A DNA stretch of 36,766 nt, taken from NCBI GenBank assembly GCA_051453625.1, contig JBOZIK010000001.1, forward strand, positions 17,784,884 to 17,821,649, written 5' to 3'. Origin of the DNA: Welwitschia mirabilis (lineage: Eukaryota > Gnetophyta > Gnetopsida > Welwitschiales). This document shows, in pieces, positions 1 through 11,182 of the stretch. A program made the position numbers and the translations under genes. Below the pieces are notes generated by a model. That model ran no database searches, had not been told where the DNA came from, and saw only the letters and a program-made list of their open reading frames with translations. The stretch's first letter is position 1, and each line of letters begins with the position of its first letter.

Positions 1-100
1 TTTCAGTTGCAGCAAAGCCACTGCATATAAAGCAAACAATGCAGGGAATTTTATGGTTAATCTCCTGCACAAATTTAAGATAGAAATATCCATCATTAAT

Positions 101-360
101 CCAGAGATCCTGTGACGACCAAAAGACCCTATATGCATTCACAATTGCAAAAAAGGTAGGACTCAGTATTTTACTTAATTATATCTGTGGACAATTAAGA
201 AGTATTTATTTATCTCTCCTTTAGTTTGTTTCGGTTGCTTGCATTGTCTTGAATCTTAACTCATTTGTTTCAGGTCCCAGAGGCGATTTCCTATTTGTTT
301 GAGACAAATCCTATTCTCACAGACAGCTTTTCAACTGCATGGACCAAAGATGTGAGTTAG
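101..360 (+). other. Exon-like sequence, unassigned
   Basis: Two open stretches (about 101-153 and 274-360) can be joined across a 120-base interval that begins GTAGGA and ends TTTGTTTCAG, which resemble plant splice sites. The joined frame stays open from about 101 and ends in TAG at 358-360; the second part reads VPEAISYLFETNPILTDSF and onward. I do not recognise the family. It lies just upstream of the MACPF fragment on the same strand, so it may be part of the same dead gene, but I could not match it to MACPF proteins. Part of it is repeated in diverged form at 1,540-1,770. The call rests only on splice-like sites and an open frame. Confidence 0.25.
131..240. repeat. Diverged duplicate, copy A (partner 1,540-1,770)
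   Basis: ATATGCATTCACAATTGCA and the following ACAATTAAGAAGTATTTAT recur as ATATGCATTGACAATTGCA and AAAATTAAGAAGCATTTAT near 1,541 and 1,712. The second copy has about 120 extra bases between the two blocks. The copies are clearly related but old. The duplication brackets the MACPF relic and the foldback. Confidence 0.6.
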
Positions 361-445
361 CGCCCATGAAACCTGCTTAAGCACGGATTCCAATTTCTTT
401 GTTATCAAAAATAATGTTAATGATATAATCCCCAATCCACTGGAT

Positions 446-650
446 CTGGAGTTGACAGTAATATCTTCCAAAAGAGGAGGATTTTTTTTACTTGCCAAGC
501 CACTGTGAATGGATCACCGCAGTGCCTAAGTACCCCAAAAAAATCCAATTCAAGTTTGTGCCCATAACATCATTTCTGGCAAGCGTTCTGGGTTCTGGAT
601 TCTTGAATCAAGCAATCAATCTTTACCTTCGTTGTAAATATAAACCAATA
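446..650 (+). pseudogene. MACPF-domain protein fragment (CAD1/NSL1-like), frameshifted
   Basis: Plant MACPF proteins such as CAD1 and NSL1 restrain cell death and salicylic-acid defence. At 446-481 the frame reads LELTVISSKRGG, matching the family's basic-Gly-Gly motif. After a run of T at 482-489 the frame shifts, and 492-641 reads SHCEWITAVPKYP, then FKFVPITSFL, then AINLYLR and KPI. That is the order found in this family (SH..W..TVP, FVPI.SLL, G.GFL, A.NLYL.YKPPI). Only about 65 residues of a protein of roughly 550-600 remain. A frameshift, damage around YKPPI and loss of both ends make it a pseudogene. The family call is from memory of conserved motifs; no alignment was run. Confidence 0.72.
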
Positions 651-941
651 AATTTAATTTCTGTATTTCATAATTGGTTTCCTTTGAAAATCTCTACAAA
701 GGAGAAAATCGATAAATTTACATGTTGCCTTTTGTACGTCCTGCATGTCCATCTGCATATCATGAAAAATGATGCCATCAAAAACTGTCTGTAGTAAAAT
801 ATTACTGATTCTTAGCTTATAATTGTATTTGGATTTGGAACAGATGAGGTTGGATTTGCAACAGAAGAAGACATGCACATATAACAATACGACATATGAA
901 CCATTAAGAAATTAAGTATCTCAAATAAATGCCTTTCAAAC

Positions 942-1400
942 ATCAACCTCGTCTTGGGCATCTCAATGAATCATCACAAGAACAAAAGCAATGGAAATCA
1001 CTAGAGAAACGATTTAACAAACATCACAATGACATTTACAATAACAACAGTAGTCAGTTGAGAAAGCATTGCAGGAAAAGTGTATAGCTGAATTATTATT
1101 AGCGTTAGAAAGAGCTCTCCTTCCTTCCTTTGTTTATCTTATTCCATGGCCCTTGCACAGAGATTGGAAAATTCCCGCTAAAACAAGTCTATTATTCCAT
1201 TATAATCAAGGATGAAAGGATATATGAGAAGAAGATAAACACTTGCAAAGATTTTGATGAAGACCATGATGATGTTTATGATGTTTATTGTTGTTATTAT
1301 GGAGTGCTTTTGTGAGTTTTGTTGCATCGTTGCTCCAGCGATTTTCCATTGCTTCTATTCTTGATGAATCCTTGAGATGCCCAAGATGAGGGAGGTGGCG
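942..1400. repeat. Imperfect foldback (inverted-repeat) element
   Basis: The reverse complement of about 945-1,060 matches 1,277-1,396. Examples are GAGATGCCCAAGA at 1,374-1,386 against TCTTGGGCATCTC at 953-965, and CCATTGCTTTTGTTCTT against CCATTGCTTCTATTCTT. The arms are about 115 bases with small indels, around a spacer of roughly 215 bases. This is the form of a MITE or foldback element. I found no clear target duplication or family-specific tips, so the class is open. The short frame at 1,130-1,315 lies in the loop and does not look like protein. Confidence 0.6.
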
Positions 1401-1539
1401 AAGAACCGGAAGAACTGGGAATAGTTATGGACAGTGTACAATCCGCAATCGGCAGACTCTTATATGGATGTACTCAAATTTCGGTTGCAGTTTTGGTTTT
1501 AATATATCTCAGAAGACTATTTGATATCCCCTCTAGAAA

Positions 1540-1770
1540 TATGCATTGACAATTGCAGAAAAGGCCGGAAACCATTTACTTGTGGGTGTTGGGGAGGAGG
1601 TCAAAATGTTGGAGATCAGATATTCTTAGGGATATGTAACCGACCACATGGGAGAAATAAAGTAATCACAGAAAAGGAAGGATTTGCTATTTTATTTCAA
1701 CACTATCTATGGAAAATTAAGAAGCATTTATCTATCTCTTCATTAAATTTTGTTTTAATTTCAAGAGATT
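1540..1770. repeat. Diverged duplicate, copy B (partner 131-240)
   Basis: Second copy of the segment at 131-240, with an extra block of about 120 bases in the middle. The open frame across it (1,521-1,772) shows a Gly/Cys-rich stretch but no family I can name. Confidence 0.55.
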
Positions 1771-4700
1771 AAACATTTGAAGATTGAAGCCTTGACAGTG
1801 TTGTGTGTTGATGTTTATTGTAACAAGGCCTAAGGAAGCAACATGGAGATTCTGCACTGCTCACATTGAAGCCTGCATTAGATCATGGTATACATGTCAA
1901 GAATGTTTTTTTAAAGTTTTCAAAAGTAAAGTATGAAATAACTTATTAATTAATAAATGTTTTAGCTTATGTTTGTAAGATATATTTGTTCTACTTTCTA
2001 GAACTTGAAAATAACCATTTTTATGTGGATGTTACCCCCAGATAGTAAATTGTTATTTAAATAACTATTTTTATAAATAATTTAACAATTTGGAACATTA
2101 ATTGGTTCAAACTCCCCAAACCAACATATAAACAAAACCATGTTTATTACAAAATGACCTTGTAGAAAAACTAAAATAAGCTATATTGGATGATACCATT
2201 TGGGTAGAAAAATAAAGTAAGTAATGTTCTTTACATTTTTATATTTTAAGGCAATCCACAATTAACAAAAGAAATGGCATTAATTCTAAAGCATTCACAT
2301 ATTTTTTCAATTTGTTTGAAGTCTTTTGAAATGTTCATATACTCTTTAGCTTATTTCAATGTAATTTTATCTTTTCTCTCTGAAACTTTATTTCGAGGAC
2401 TTAACCTCTTATGAAAGGAATTTACCTATCTTGTATCTACTATGGAAAAGAATTTATACATTCCTTCTAAGTTTAGTTAAATCTTTTAAGATATAAGTGA
2501 ATCATGTTAAATATTTGTCTTCGCTTTTTTCCTTTAATATCTCATTATTTTGTAATTAAGTATTTCTTTGCTAAATTATCACAATCAGTTTGGCTAGGCA
2601 AAATTATTGATGTTAATGTATATCATTCTTGTTGAGTAGTAAATGTCCTTATTGAGTAATAACCGTCTCTAGAGTTTCAAAGGCCACTTTTCAACCCTAG
2701 GTTCAAGCTTAAAAAATAAAAAAAAAAGGAAAACATATAAATGGGAAGTAATGAATAAAATCCTTACAATAGTGACTTTAGCCATTTTTATTTCCTTCTT
2801 TTATATTTGGTCTTTGTATGTTATTGATCTTAAGCCATTTTCTTATGTATTAGTGATTTATTCACTTATAATCTACTCACCTATACCATGCCTATTAGTG
2901 ATTTATTCGCTTATAATCTACTCACCTATACCATACCTTGTGCTTGTAATAAAATTCTTTTATTGGGGTTCAACACCACTTTATAGTTTCAAATGTAAAG
3001 TATGATATTAGAAGGTTTAATGACATTTACTTTCTATTTACTTGCTACTTTTGAAAAAGATAACTGGTATATGTGAAAACCTAATAAAAATGAAAAATAT
3101 CAAAATATTTATTTTTTAAAAAAATTAAAAAAGGTTTTTTATGTGCATGAGAAATATAAAATTGAGTTTAAATGATTACCTTCATAAAAGGCCCTACTTA
3201 TATATATATTAAATAAGAGAAATGCGGATAATATGAACTTAGAAAATTTCACTAATTAGGTAACAAAAATCATAGATAATAAGTAAAATAAATCAATTAA
3301 CTTATTGATTTTAATCTTCAGTTTTTTTTTCTTGCATGATTTAATATGATATTTATCTTTAATAATGCTTTTAATGTAAATTCTAAAATTACACTTGCTC
3401 CAAAGAAATCTTATAAGTAACGCGAATCACGTCTTACTCTACCAGCTTGAATTTAAAAATGTAAAGGAATGAAACCACTCTGATGATAATTTTATAGAAA
3501 TTACTTCCCTAAATTTATTTAAATAAATATCTTTATTTTTGTTTTTATTTTTATTTTTTAACATCCTTTGAATTTTTGTTTTTGATCCTCTTTTGCATTT
3601 ATTTAGAACATTAATCAAAAATTTCACTTGGCATGTTCCATTTCCATAATAAAATATATCCTTGGTAAAATCAGTACTTGTTATGAATTATTATAAAAAA
3701 ATATTTTGAAATATTATCATTAGTAGATTTTTTAATATGCAATAAATTGACAAACTATGATCTAAGGATAAATTTAGCTTTAAAAAGAGTGACATCATAG
3801 ATAGTACATATTTAGATATTAATCCTTTAAGCAAGAAACTACTTTTTCATATCTTATATGTTTTTCCATTGATTATTTTCTAGATCTATACTTCAAGGTG
3901 AATAATCATTTAGAATAATTACTTACATAATAGTATAAAAATGTACTTAAAATAACTCTATAAATATAGTTTCTTTGTTCCACCTAATTTTGAGTCTAAT
4001 TAAATTTGACACAGCTTCTTCAATTCTCTAAGAAAAGTACTTATCATTTTCATAATTATTGAATAACGTTAAACCTACATATCTATATCATAAAGTAATT
4101 TCAATTAATACATTCTGTATTATAAAATCATAGTATGTGCTTTAAGAAATAGAGATCATAATTTTAATTTATAAGCATTAATCTTGATCTTATAACATTA
4201 GAAAAAAACAAAATATGAATGAGTTTTTGTAATGCTTTTTTAAATTAAGAAATTCAAGTGACATTATTCAAAAAATATTTATATGAAATATTTCTATCTC
4301 ATACACTAATAAAGAAATGTTTTGGACATCCGTCTCTCTAAACTATTATTAAATATATTAAAGAGAAATGAAAGAGAAAAATATCTTCATTATTACTAAT
4401 AAATTATCACAACCTAGCCTTGGATTATCTTTAAGAAGCACAATTTTTTCCCTTAATTAATATAAATAAACACATTAAATCCAAATGATTAGTTATTTTA
4501 GGATTTACCCATAGGATTTACATTAGAGAATCTATGTGAGGACAATTCCCTTAACCCATTACTCTAATATAAAAAACATAATTCGTTTGAGTTGATTAAT
4601 TCTTTTAATTAATCTATAATGATATGTTAAAGGATTAAGGATTAGCATGTTGTAATTTAGTATTTTAATGAAGGACATATCATAAAAGTGTAAATGAGGT

Positions 4701-5960
4701 AGTTAAGTGATTAGTTTCACTAATAGATAAAAAACACACCTACATCTCCTCATCTGAAGGAGTTCAAACCACACATTGTTCTACCGTGGGCTTCATTTCC
4801 AGATCCACCAATATGCTTAAGTATATGATAGATTAAAATGATTTATGTTAAAGGGCTTGTGAATAATCATATGCAGGAAGCCATGTAAGAAATAACACAA
4901 GAATTTAATATTTAACTCAATCAGGAGAGGAGTATGATACCAAAATAAATAAAATAATATCAAAATATATCACACATGCACATATATACATATGCATAGT
5001 AGCTATGTGTAAAAATATAGAAGCCAACTAGTCAAGAATCCTTGAGGTTACAACAGTTACCCCTAATAGGGAATTATAATGCATAATTGATGATAATATT
5101 CCACTGTATATATAAGTATGTATGTATATGTATATAAATCAAGTATGGATACTAAAATGTTTATAGTGAACCACCTAGTTACTTGACCATAATCATCTAG
5201 TAGTAACCTTAATTACCAAGCTTAATAAACCCCTCATTTCTCTCCAACATCTTGGTGTGAGAAAATCAGAGGGAAAAAATCTTAATAGAACATACACTTC
5301 TAACCTCTATCACCAAGCACAAGAGACTTGTCATTTCTCATTGGCATTTTAATATGATCCAATGGAAGGGATGTATCATAACAGAATGAGCATTATAGTA
5401 AATTCATGCAAAAATGTAATCAACACATACATATACATACACACACATGCCATTTCAGTAGGGTACCTCATAGCTTCTCCATTTATAACATAACATAATG
5501 AATTAACAATATTTAGATATATTAAATGTCAAAGGGAAATAGCCCCTATGACATTGATTAAATCATTAGTCTCAACAAGACTTAAAAGTTAAAGAAAACT
5601 AATTAAATGCTTCATTGTTTCAATTGGAATCATAAAAAATCACTAATATTATATCATTTTATGCATAAGACATAAAATACGTGTTTCAAACATTTAATTC
5701 ATATGCATAAACATATAAGAAAATACATTTAAGGGTACACACTTGAAATGTATCAAATCGTACTAGAATCAACCATGATCATTAAGAAATATGCTAAACT
5801 TGCATCATTAAATAACTATAATATGCATAACATAATTGCATTGAATCACACAAACACATAACATTATAGTTGGGAAATCCTATAACTACTTCTTTTATAT
5901 TACTAACATAATAAAACTAAGTCTATAAATTAAGATGCTTACAATTGTAATGAAATAATA
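1771..5960. other. AT-rich DNA without recognisable genes
   Basis: I read both strands and found no convincing protein, RNA or transposon domain. The stretch holds poly(A/T) runs, short TA and TATG runs (about 4,980-5,140) and the tandem duplication at 2,848. The part at 4,680-5,480 has a somewhat more balanced composition and could be a decayed LTR or leader, but I could not tie it to any element. Confidence 0.5.
2848..2937. repeat. 45-bp tandem duplication (two units)
   Basis: Units at 2,848-2,892 and 2,893-2,937 share TATTAGTGATTTATTC and ATCTACTCACCTATACCAT with very few differences. The unit length is a multiple of three, which is why an 84-codon frame (2,751-3,005) crosses it uninterrupted. 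That frame is Ile/Tyr/Leu-rich, as expected of AT-rich noncoding DNA. Confidence 0.85.
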
Positions 5961-5972
5961 AAAATAATTTAA

Positions 5973-5973
<1 letters not shown>

Positions 5974-6028
<55 letters not shown>

Positions 6029-6190
6029 ACACAAACAAACACACACACACACACACACACANNNNNNNNNNNNNNNNNNNNNNNNNNNNNNNNNNNNNNN
6101 NNNNNNNNNNNNNNNNNNNNNNNNNNNNNNNNNNNNNNNNNNNNNNNNNNNNNNNNNNNNNCACACATGCATGTGCGTGCACACACACAA
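5974..6190. repeat. (CA)n microsatellite broken by an assembly gap
   Basis: CA dinucleotides run from about 5,974 to the gap at 6,062 with small interruptions (CCCACACAAACAAA). They continue at 6,162 as CACACATGCATGTGCGTGCACACAC. The 100 N at 6,062-6,161 mean the true repeat length is unknown. The Cys/Val frames on the minus strand are artefacts of the repeat. Confidence 0.95.
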
Positions 6191-6464
6191 ACCCTCCCAC
6201 CTCACGTACCCATCCATCTCTAAGGATGATCATGGAGTAGTGGATTTGTTAAATTATTTAAACCTTCTATGAGATTCAAGGTACTTTCCACCTTAACATC
6301 ATGATTTGTATTATCAATATTTCCTAAATTATTTTCACTTGATCGATGTCCTTCTTAGTTAAAATTTATATTACCATTGTAATCATTTTACACACATATG
6401 TTCCATGATCCAATTATGTATATACACTTAAGTTCTAATATAAACTAATCATGTTTTAATAACA

Positions 6465-7914
6465 TGTTGGAAAAATCCTAATTTTGATGATTCCACTTGT
6501 CAAAATTTACTATGTCTAATTTGTAGATAGGATATTAGAAAACATTTAGACTGTAAATAAGTATTAAATTAGTCAAGTCTCAAAGCCAAATAAATTTAAC
6601 ATGGTATACACACAAGGCATAAGATCACATAACCTTCAACACAAAGTTTATGAAGGACAAGCAAAGTTGATTGAAGATGTTTGTAGGGCTAAAGACATCT
6701 ATTGGAAAGATGTATACACTGATGATTACATCTAAACTAAACGTAAAGTTGATATAAGTAAAATACACCTATTCTAATAAATATGTTTAGATTAAACCTA
6801 AACCTAAGATAGGTGAAAGACATATATCTTAAAGAAGATTTCTATACTCCATTAACTAATGAAAATGTTTACTACATTCAAGAAAAGGTGATAAAGTTTA
6901 ATTATACTAAGATGAATTATTTATTACCTAGGAAACTAGGAAAGTTATACATAATAAATTCTTGATGCCCAAGGATCAGAGATAAAGAAGTTCGAATCTT
7001 GTTAAAATCTAGATAGTTTAATTAACGATGTCTTTGGGGTTAATGACATTTATCTATGAGAGAACTCTAATGCAGTGAAGATATCTATCAGTGAAGATAT
7101 CGATCTTGGAAAATTAATGAAAAATTAAATAATCATTAAACAACCAAGTATTAGCTATTTATATCCATTTTACTACATCTAAACTATTCCAATTAGCTTT
7201 TTCATTTGAATAAAGGCTAATAATACCTCTCAAGTATGAAAGGCAAAAGGAGTGAAGAGGAAAGGTCTATTTAAATGGGTGATTGATATTAAAAAAGAAG
7301 AAATAATTTATTATTAATTAAGATAAGTTTTTACATTGCATGATCCTTGGCACATTCACTACTTCAAAACTCTAATCTTAAATCTTTATCAGTGATTACA
7401 CTAAGGAGAACTTAAGTAACCATCTTCATAACATTATTTCAGGCTTATTATTCTTTCTTTGCATTTATATTAGTACTTCATTATAGGATTATTATATTGC
7501 TAAATCCTTTCATTCTAGTTCATATGCTTTAAATCATCTTCTTTTTTAGGATTCCTTGCTTGAAGATTCCAAAGCATAAGGCAATCCTCTCGTGGGTGTA
7601 CTTGAATTTTGATTATGTGCTTAAGAGTATTATTGTATTTTGATCTATAGTAATCCCTAAGGGGAAGATATTTCTACCTTGCAAAGAGCATCTCATTTTT
7701 GTGTAAGGTTGGTGATGCTCTAAAACCATTATTCTTATAGGTAAAAGACATTAACAAGTGTGAATAAAAACTACCCTCCGAGTGTGTGTAGGTATAGAAT
7801 GAAAAAGTATGTTAAATAAGTAAGGTTTTCATTGTACATTTTATTTGTTTACTATTGTAAATTTTTATTTAATTAAATTCATGAATCCCTCTCCTTTGAG
7901 TTCAATACTCCTTA
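6465..7914 (+). repeat. 5' LTR of the Sirevirus-type element
   Basis: It starts TGTTGGAAAAATCCTA and can be followed along the 3' LTR at 17,107 (TATTGGAAAAATCCTA): GATAGGATATTAGA, CATAAGATCACA, GTTTGAATAG-type blocks and the late segment at 7,640-7,860 recur in order. The end is placed just before the primer site, where a CA end appears to have decayed. Length is about 1,450 bases. The TATA position reads TATGAAAG at 7,235-7,242, against TATAAAAG in the 3' LTR. Confidence 0.85.
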
Positions 7915-7916
7915 AG

Positions 7917-7928
7917 TGGTACTAGAGT
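7917..7928 (+). promoter_or_regulatory. Primer-binding site, degenerate (initiator Met tRNA)
   Basis: TGGTACTAGAGT lies directly after the LTR. Plant copia elements normally have TGGTATCAGAGC, complementary to the 3' end of initiator Met tRNA. The mismatches fit a long-dead copy. Confidence 0.75.
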
Positions 7929-7975
7929 AGGTACTCACAAAATAGAGTAACATTCTTGACTGAATTATAGAAGGG

Positions 7976-8970
7976 ATGCCATCCATCAAACCTCCACTCT
8001 TTAAGAGAATAAACTATGCTTATTGGAAGATGATGATGTAGGTATTCTTATAGTCTCTTAGTTTCATTAAAACCATTATAGATGTTATAGGAAACACCTT
8101 TACTAAAATCAAACCTAAAAAAAACTGGAAAGACCAATAAAATCTGGCTCTCATATATGACTCAAAGTCCTAAAATTCTCTCTATTTTATCCTTATTATA
8201 AATGAATTCAATTAAATAGTTGCATGTAAAATCACACAAAATATATGAAACATCTTGGTGAAAAAAAGGAACCTCAATTGTCAAGAAATCAAAGCTTGTT
8301 GTCTAGATAAATTAATTTGAAGACTTAAAGATGAATAAGGAAAAGAAAGTGTATGAATACATCATAAGGATCTCTAAAATTATGAATGTCATACATGGCA
8401 TTTGTGGAAATATTCTCAATGCCATGATAATTCTAAAGATTATTAGATCTTTAGCTTCAAAATATATGCCAAAGTTAATTATAATGAAATAATCAAGAGA
8501 TTTCAATACAATGAAGATTGAAGGATTACAAAGTGCCTAAATGGCTTATAAGATGAATCTCATTTAAGATGGTGCTTTGAAAGAGAAGCTCATTGCTCTT
8601 AAAATTAGTGAAAACTTAAGACAATGTTTTAAAGATAAAGTAAAATAAGCATTAGATGGATATGACTTAGAGCAAGATATGGAAAAATAACTTTCTCTAG
8701 TCATAAGATGGGTCAAAATGTTTCTTTTACAAAACAATAACAAGAAAGAGGACTACAAAAAACCATCTGGATTTCAAGTTATAGGTAATTTTAAAGGTAC
8801 ATCTTCTACTAGTTCTTTTCTTTCTTCCAAGAATGATATTTCTAAAATAAAATATCGGGTTTGTAGAGGATTAGAACATATAGCCTTAACATGTTCTAGC
8901 TCTAATAGATTGCAGGAAAAAGCTCAAAAGAAAGAGCCCAAGAGAAAGAAATCCTTCTTTACAAGTTGAT
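7976..8970 (+). pseudogene. Copia gag remnant with degenerate zinc knuckle
   Basis: Gag would form the virus-like particle. The frame opens at the ATG at 7,976 with PPLFKRINYAYWKMMM, the classic copia gag start (PPLF.G.NY.YWK), and hits TAG at 8,039. Around 8,316-8,480 the pieces FEDLKMNKEKKVYEY and ILKIIRSLASKYMPK match the gag core (F..LKM...E.V..Y; ILRSL..K). The 8,718-8,966 frame ends with a zinc knuckle that reads YRVCRGLEHIALTC: the first Cys is Tyr and the central Gly is Glu, so metal binding would be lost. Many stops separate these blocks. Confidence 0.8.
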
Positions 8971-9639
8971 ATGATGATGAAGATGTGACTAAAGTAGAAA
9001 CCTCATATAACAAAAGAGCTCATGCATCCCAAATGGCTATCATTCATATTAAAAGTAATGACGAAGAAGGAAAATGAAAATCAAATTTAGAAAGCAAAGA
9101 AGAAACATGTCTAAAACTTTAATACAAGTATGGCTTAATTTTTAAGAGTTTATTAAGTTTCAAAAAGTGTGTTTCAAGATGAGAAATTTGCTACTTATAA
9201 ACTAGCATATGAATAATAAAAGAATTCATATAATGAATTTTCATCTGAGAACTAGACTCTTAAAATTGATATTAATAATCTAATGTATGAATTGAAAAAT
9301 ATTAGATAGGAACTTGTTGATACCAAAATAATTAATGAAAAATTTACATAAGGAAAGGCAAACTTGAGTATCATGATCTAACAATGTAGGAGTCCAAATG
9401 ATAAAAGTGTATTAGGATATAATGAAGTCTCCACTAGCATTTCAATGTCATTATCTAATAAATGGAACTATAGATCAAGGTATGAGCATGTAGATTACAT
9501 TGATAATTTTATTTGTTACTATTATTACAAATATGATTATTATCAATTTAACTATTCATTTAAGTTTAACAATAGATACTATACTAATAGTTCTAAGAGG
9601 CTAAGAAGAATGGTAGAGCATTTTGTGTAGACAAAACTA

Positions 9640-10125
9640 AAGAAGGTATGGATTCCAAAATTAAGACCAATTCTTTTAGCATATACTAGTCACAAATCAA
9701 GTTCTACTTCCTTGGTGAAGAAACACAAAAGAGTGGTTGCCTTTGGTGATAACACAAAAGCTCCCATTAAAGGTATTGGAACCATTAAAGTAGGTAATCT
9801 ACCTAAGGTAAAGGATGTATTTGATGTAAAGGTTTGCAATATAATATACTTAGTGTTAGTCAATTGTATCATGCAAATTTCTTAGTAACTTTTATCAAAG
9901 ATGATTCTATTATAAAAGAGCATAATTTAAACAAGGTCTTATTTACTAAAATTAGAAAATCAAATGTTTATATTACTATGAAATAAAATATTTATAATAA
10001 AGGCATCACATATTTGATGAGTACTATAGGTAAAGCTAAGTTGTGGCATAGAAAGCTTGATCATGTGAACAAATATTTACTAAATAATTTATCTTTGAAA
10101 GATATGGTAGGAACTTTTTAAGTTG
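9640..10125 (+). pseudogene. Copia protease tail and GAG-pre-integrase remnant
   Basis: VVAFGDNTKAPIKGIGTI (9,735-9,790) matches the segment that follows the protease active site in copia polyproteins. The DSG catalytic motif itself is not readable upstream. After a frameshift near 9,830 the next frame reads GLQYNILSVSQLY, the usual LKYNLLSVSQLC block. LWHRKLDH at about 10,040 is the hallmark of the GAG-pre-integrase domain, with the last Gly changed. Stops occur at 9,877 and beyond. Confidence 0.82.
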
Positions 10126-10970
10126 AAAAATTTTGATGATCAGGTTTTTTTAGCTTATCAGAAAGAAAAGAAGGCAAGGGTAACTTTAGTAAGAAAACCT
10201 ATATAATTACTAAACACTCATTAGATCTTATACCCCTTAATATTGTTGGTTTATTTCCCATTGAGACTCTTGATAAGAAAACATATTATCTAATAATTAT
10301 TAATGATTATTCTTGCTTCACATGGATTATCTCCTTATACATAAAAATGACATTTTTGCATCTTTTAAAATTGATCTGTTAGGTTATAGAATCAAAAGAA
10401 TACAAGAGTAAGATAATAAGAAGTGATAATTGTACTAGATTCAAGAATGTAAGACTGAGAGACTTTTGGCATTATTCATTAATTATCTACTTTAAGAATA
10501 CCACAATAAAATGGAGTAGCTAAAAGGAAGAACTAGGTACTAAATAAAATGGTAAGAACAATAACACATTATCAATAGATCCCTTATCATTTTTGGATGA
10601 AATCTAGTAACACTGCATGCTATGTTTTCAACCAAGTTCTCATAGGATATTTTACTCTGAAAAATCCATATAAACTATGATATGGTAAAAAACCCTCAGT
10701 AAGTTATCTTCATGTATTTGGCTCCAAATGTTTCATAATAAATGAAAGTAATAAACTTAAAAAATTTTATTTCAAAGTTGATAATGGTATCTTTTTAGGT
10801 TACTTTATGGTTGGTAAAGCCTACTAAGTGTTCAATGATAGAACATATGTAGTGGAGAAAATCCTTAATGTTAAAATAGATGATACTAACTTAACTTTTA
10901 TTTATGTATAAGATAACTTTATACCCATACAACTTGAAAATACTTCTAGTAATTCTTTAGCATAATTAGA
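10126..10970 (+). pseudogene. Copia integrase remnant
   Basis: Integrase would insert the cDNA into the genome. Visible in order: a zinc-finger tail reading YQKEKKARVT (the usual Cys is Tyr), LNIVGLFP where the catalytic first Asp of H.DL.GP is lost, IIINDYSCFTW at about 10,294, and IIRSDNCTRFKN at 10,413, which keeps the second Asp. A frame-shifted NGVAKRKN follows near 10,510. The C-terminal part at 10,618-10,930 is the best preserved (ACYVFNQVLI, HVFGSKCFI, GIFLGY, AY.VFNDRTYVVEK). Stops and frameshifts rule out function. Confidence 0.85.
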
Positions 10971-11182
10971 TAGGGATGAGGAGAAGGAAAAAGAATCTAA
11001 AAGGCAAAACTCATCAAATTTGATTATACTAAAAAATAGCCATTCTAACTCACTCTAAGAACATCTAATACACTAGTAATTGCTACAGAATGAGTATAGG
11101 AAAAAAATAAATGAAATTAAAATGCGATTAGAAACAAAGAAAGATTAATAGCAAAAAAGTCATAATCAGCAAGAAGGTAATT

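Noticed and set aside
2751-3005. 84-codon frame with repeated LVIYSLIIYSPIP
   Set aside because: The repetition is the 45-bp tandem duplication; composition and lack of any family match argue against a gene.
5923-6233. Three minus-strand frames rich in Cys and Val
   Set aside because: They are translations of the CA microsatellite and the N run.
8312-8506. 64-codon minus-strand frame
   Set aside because: It is antisense to the gag core remnant, which has recognisable motifs on the + strand.
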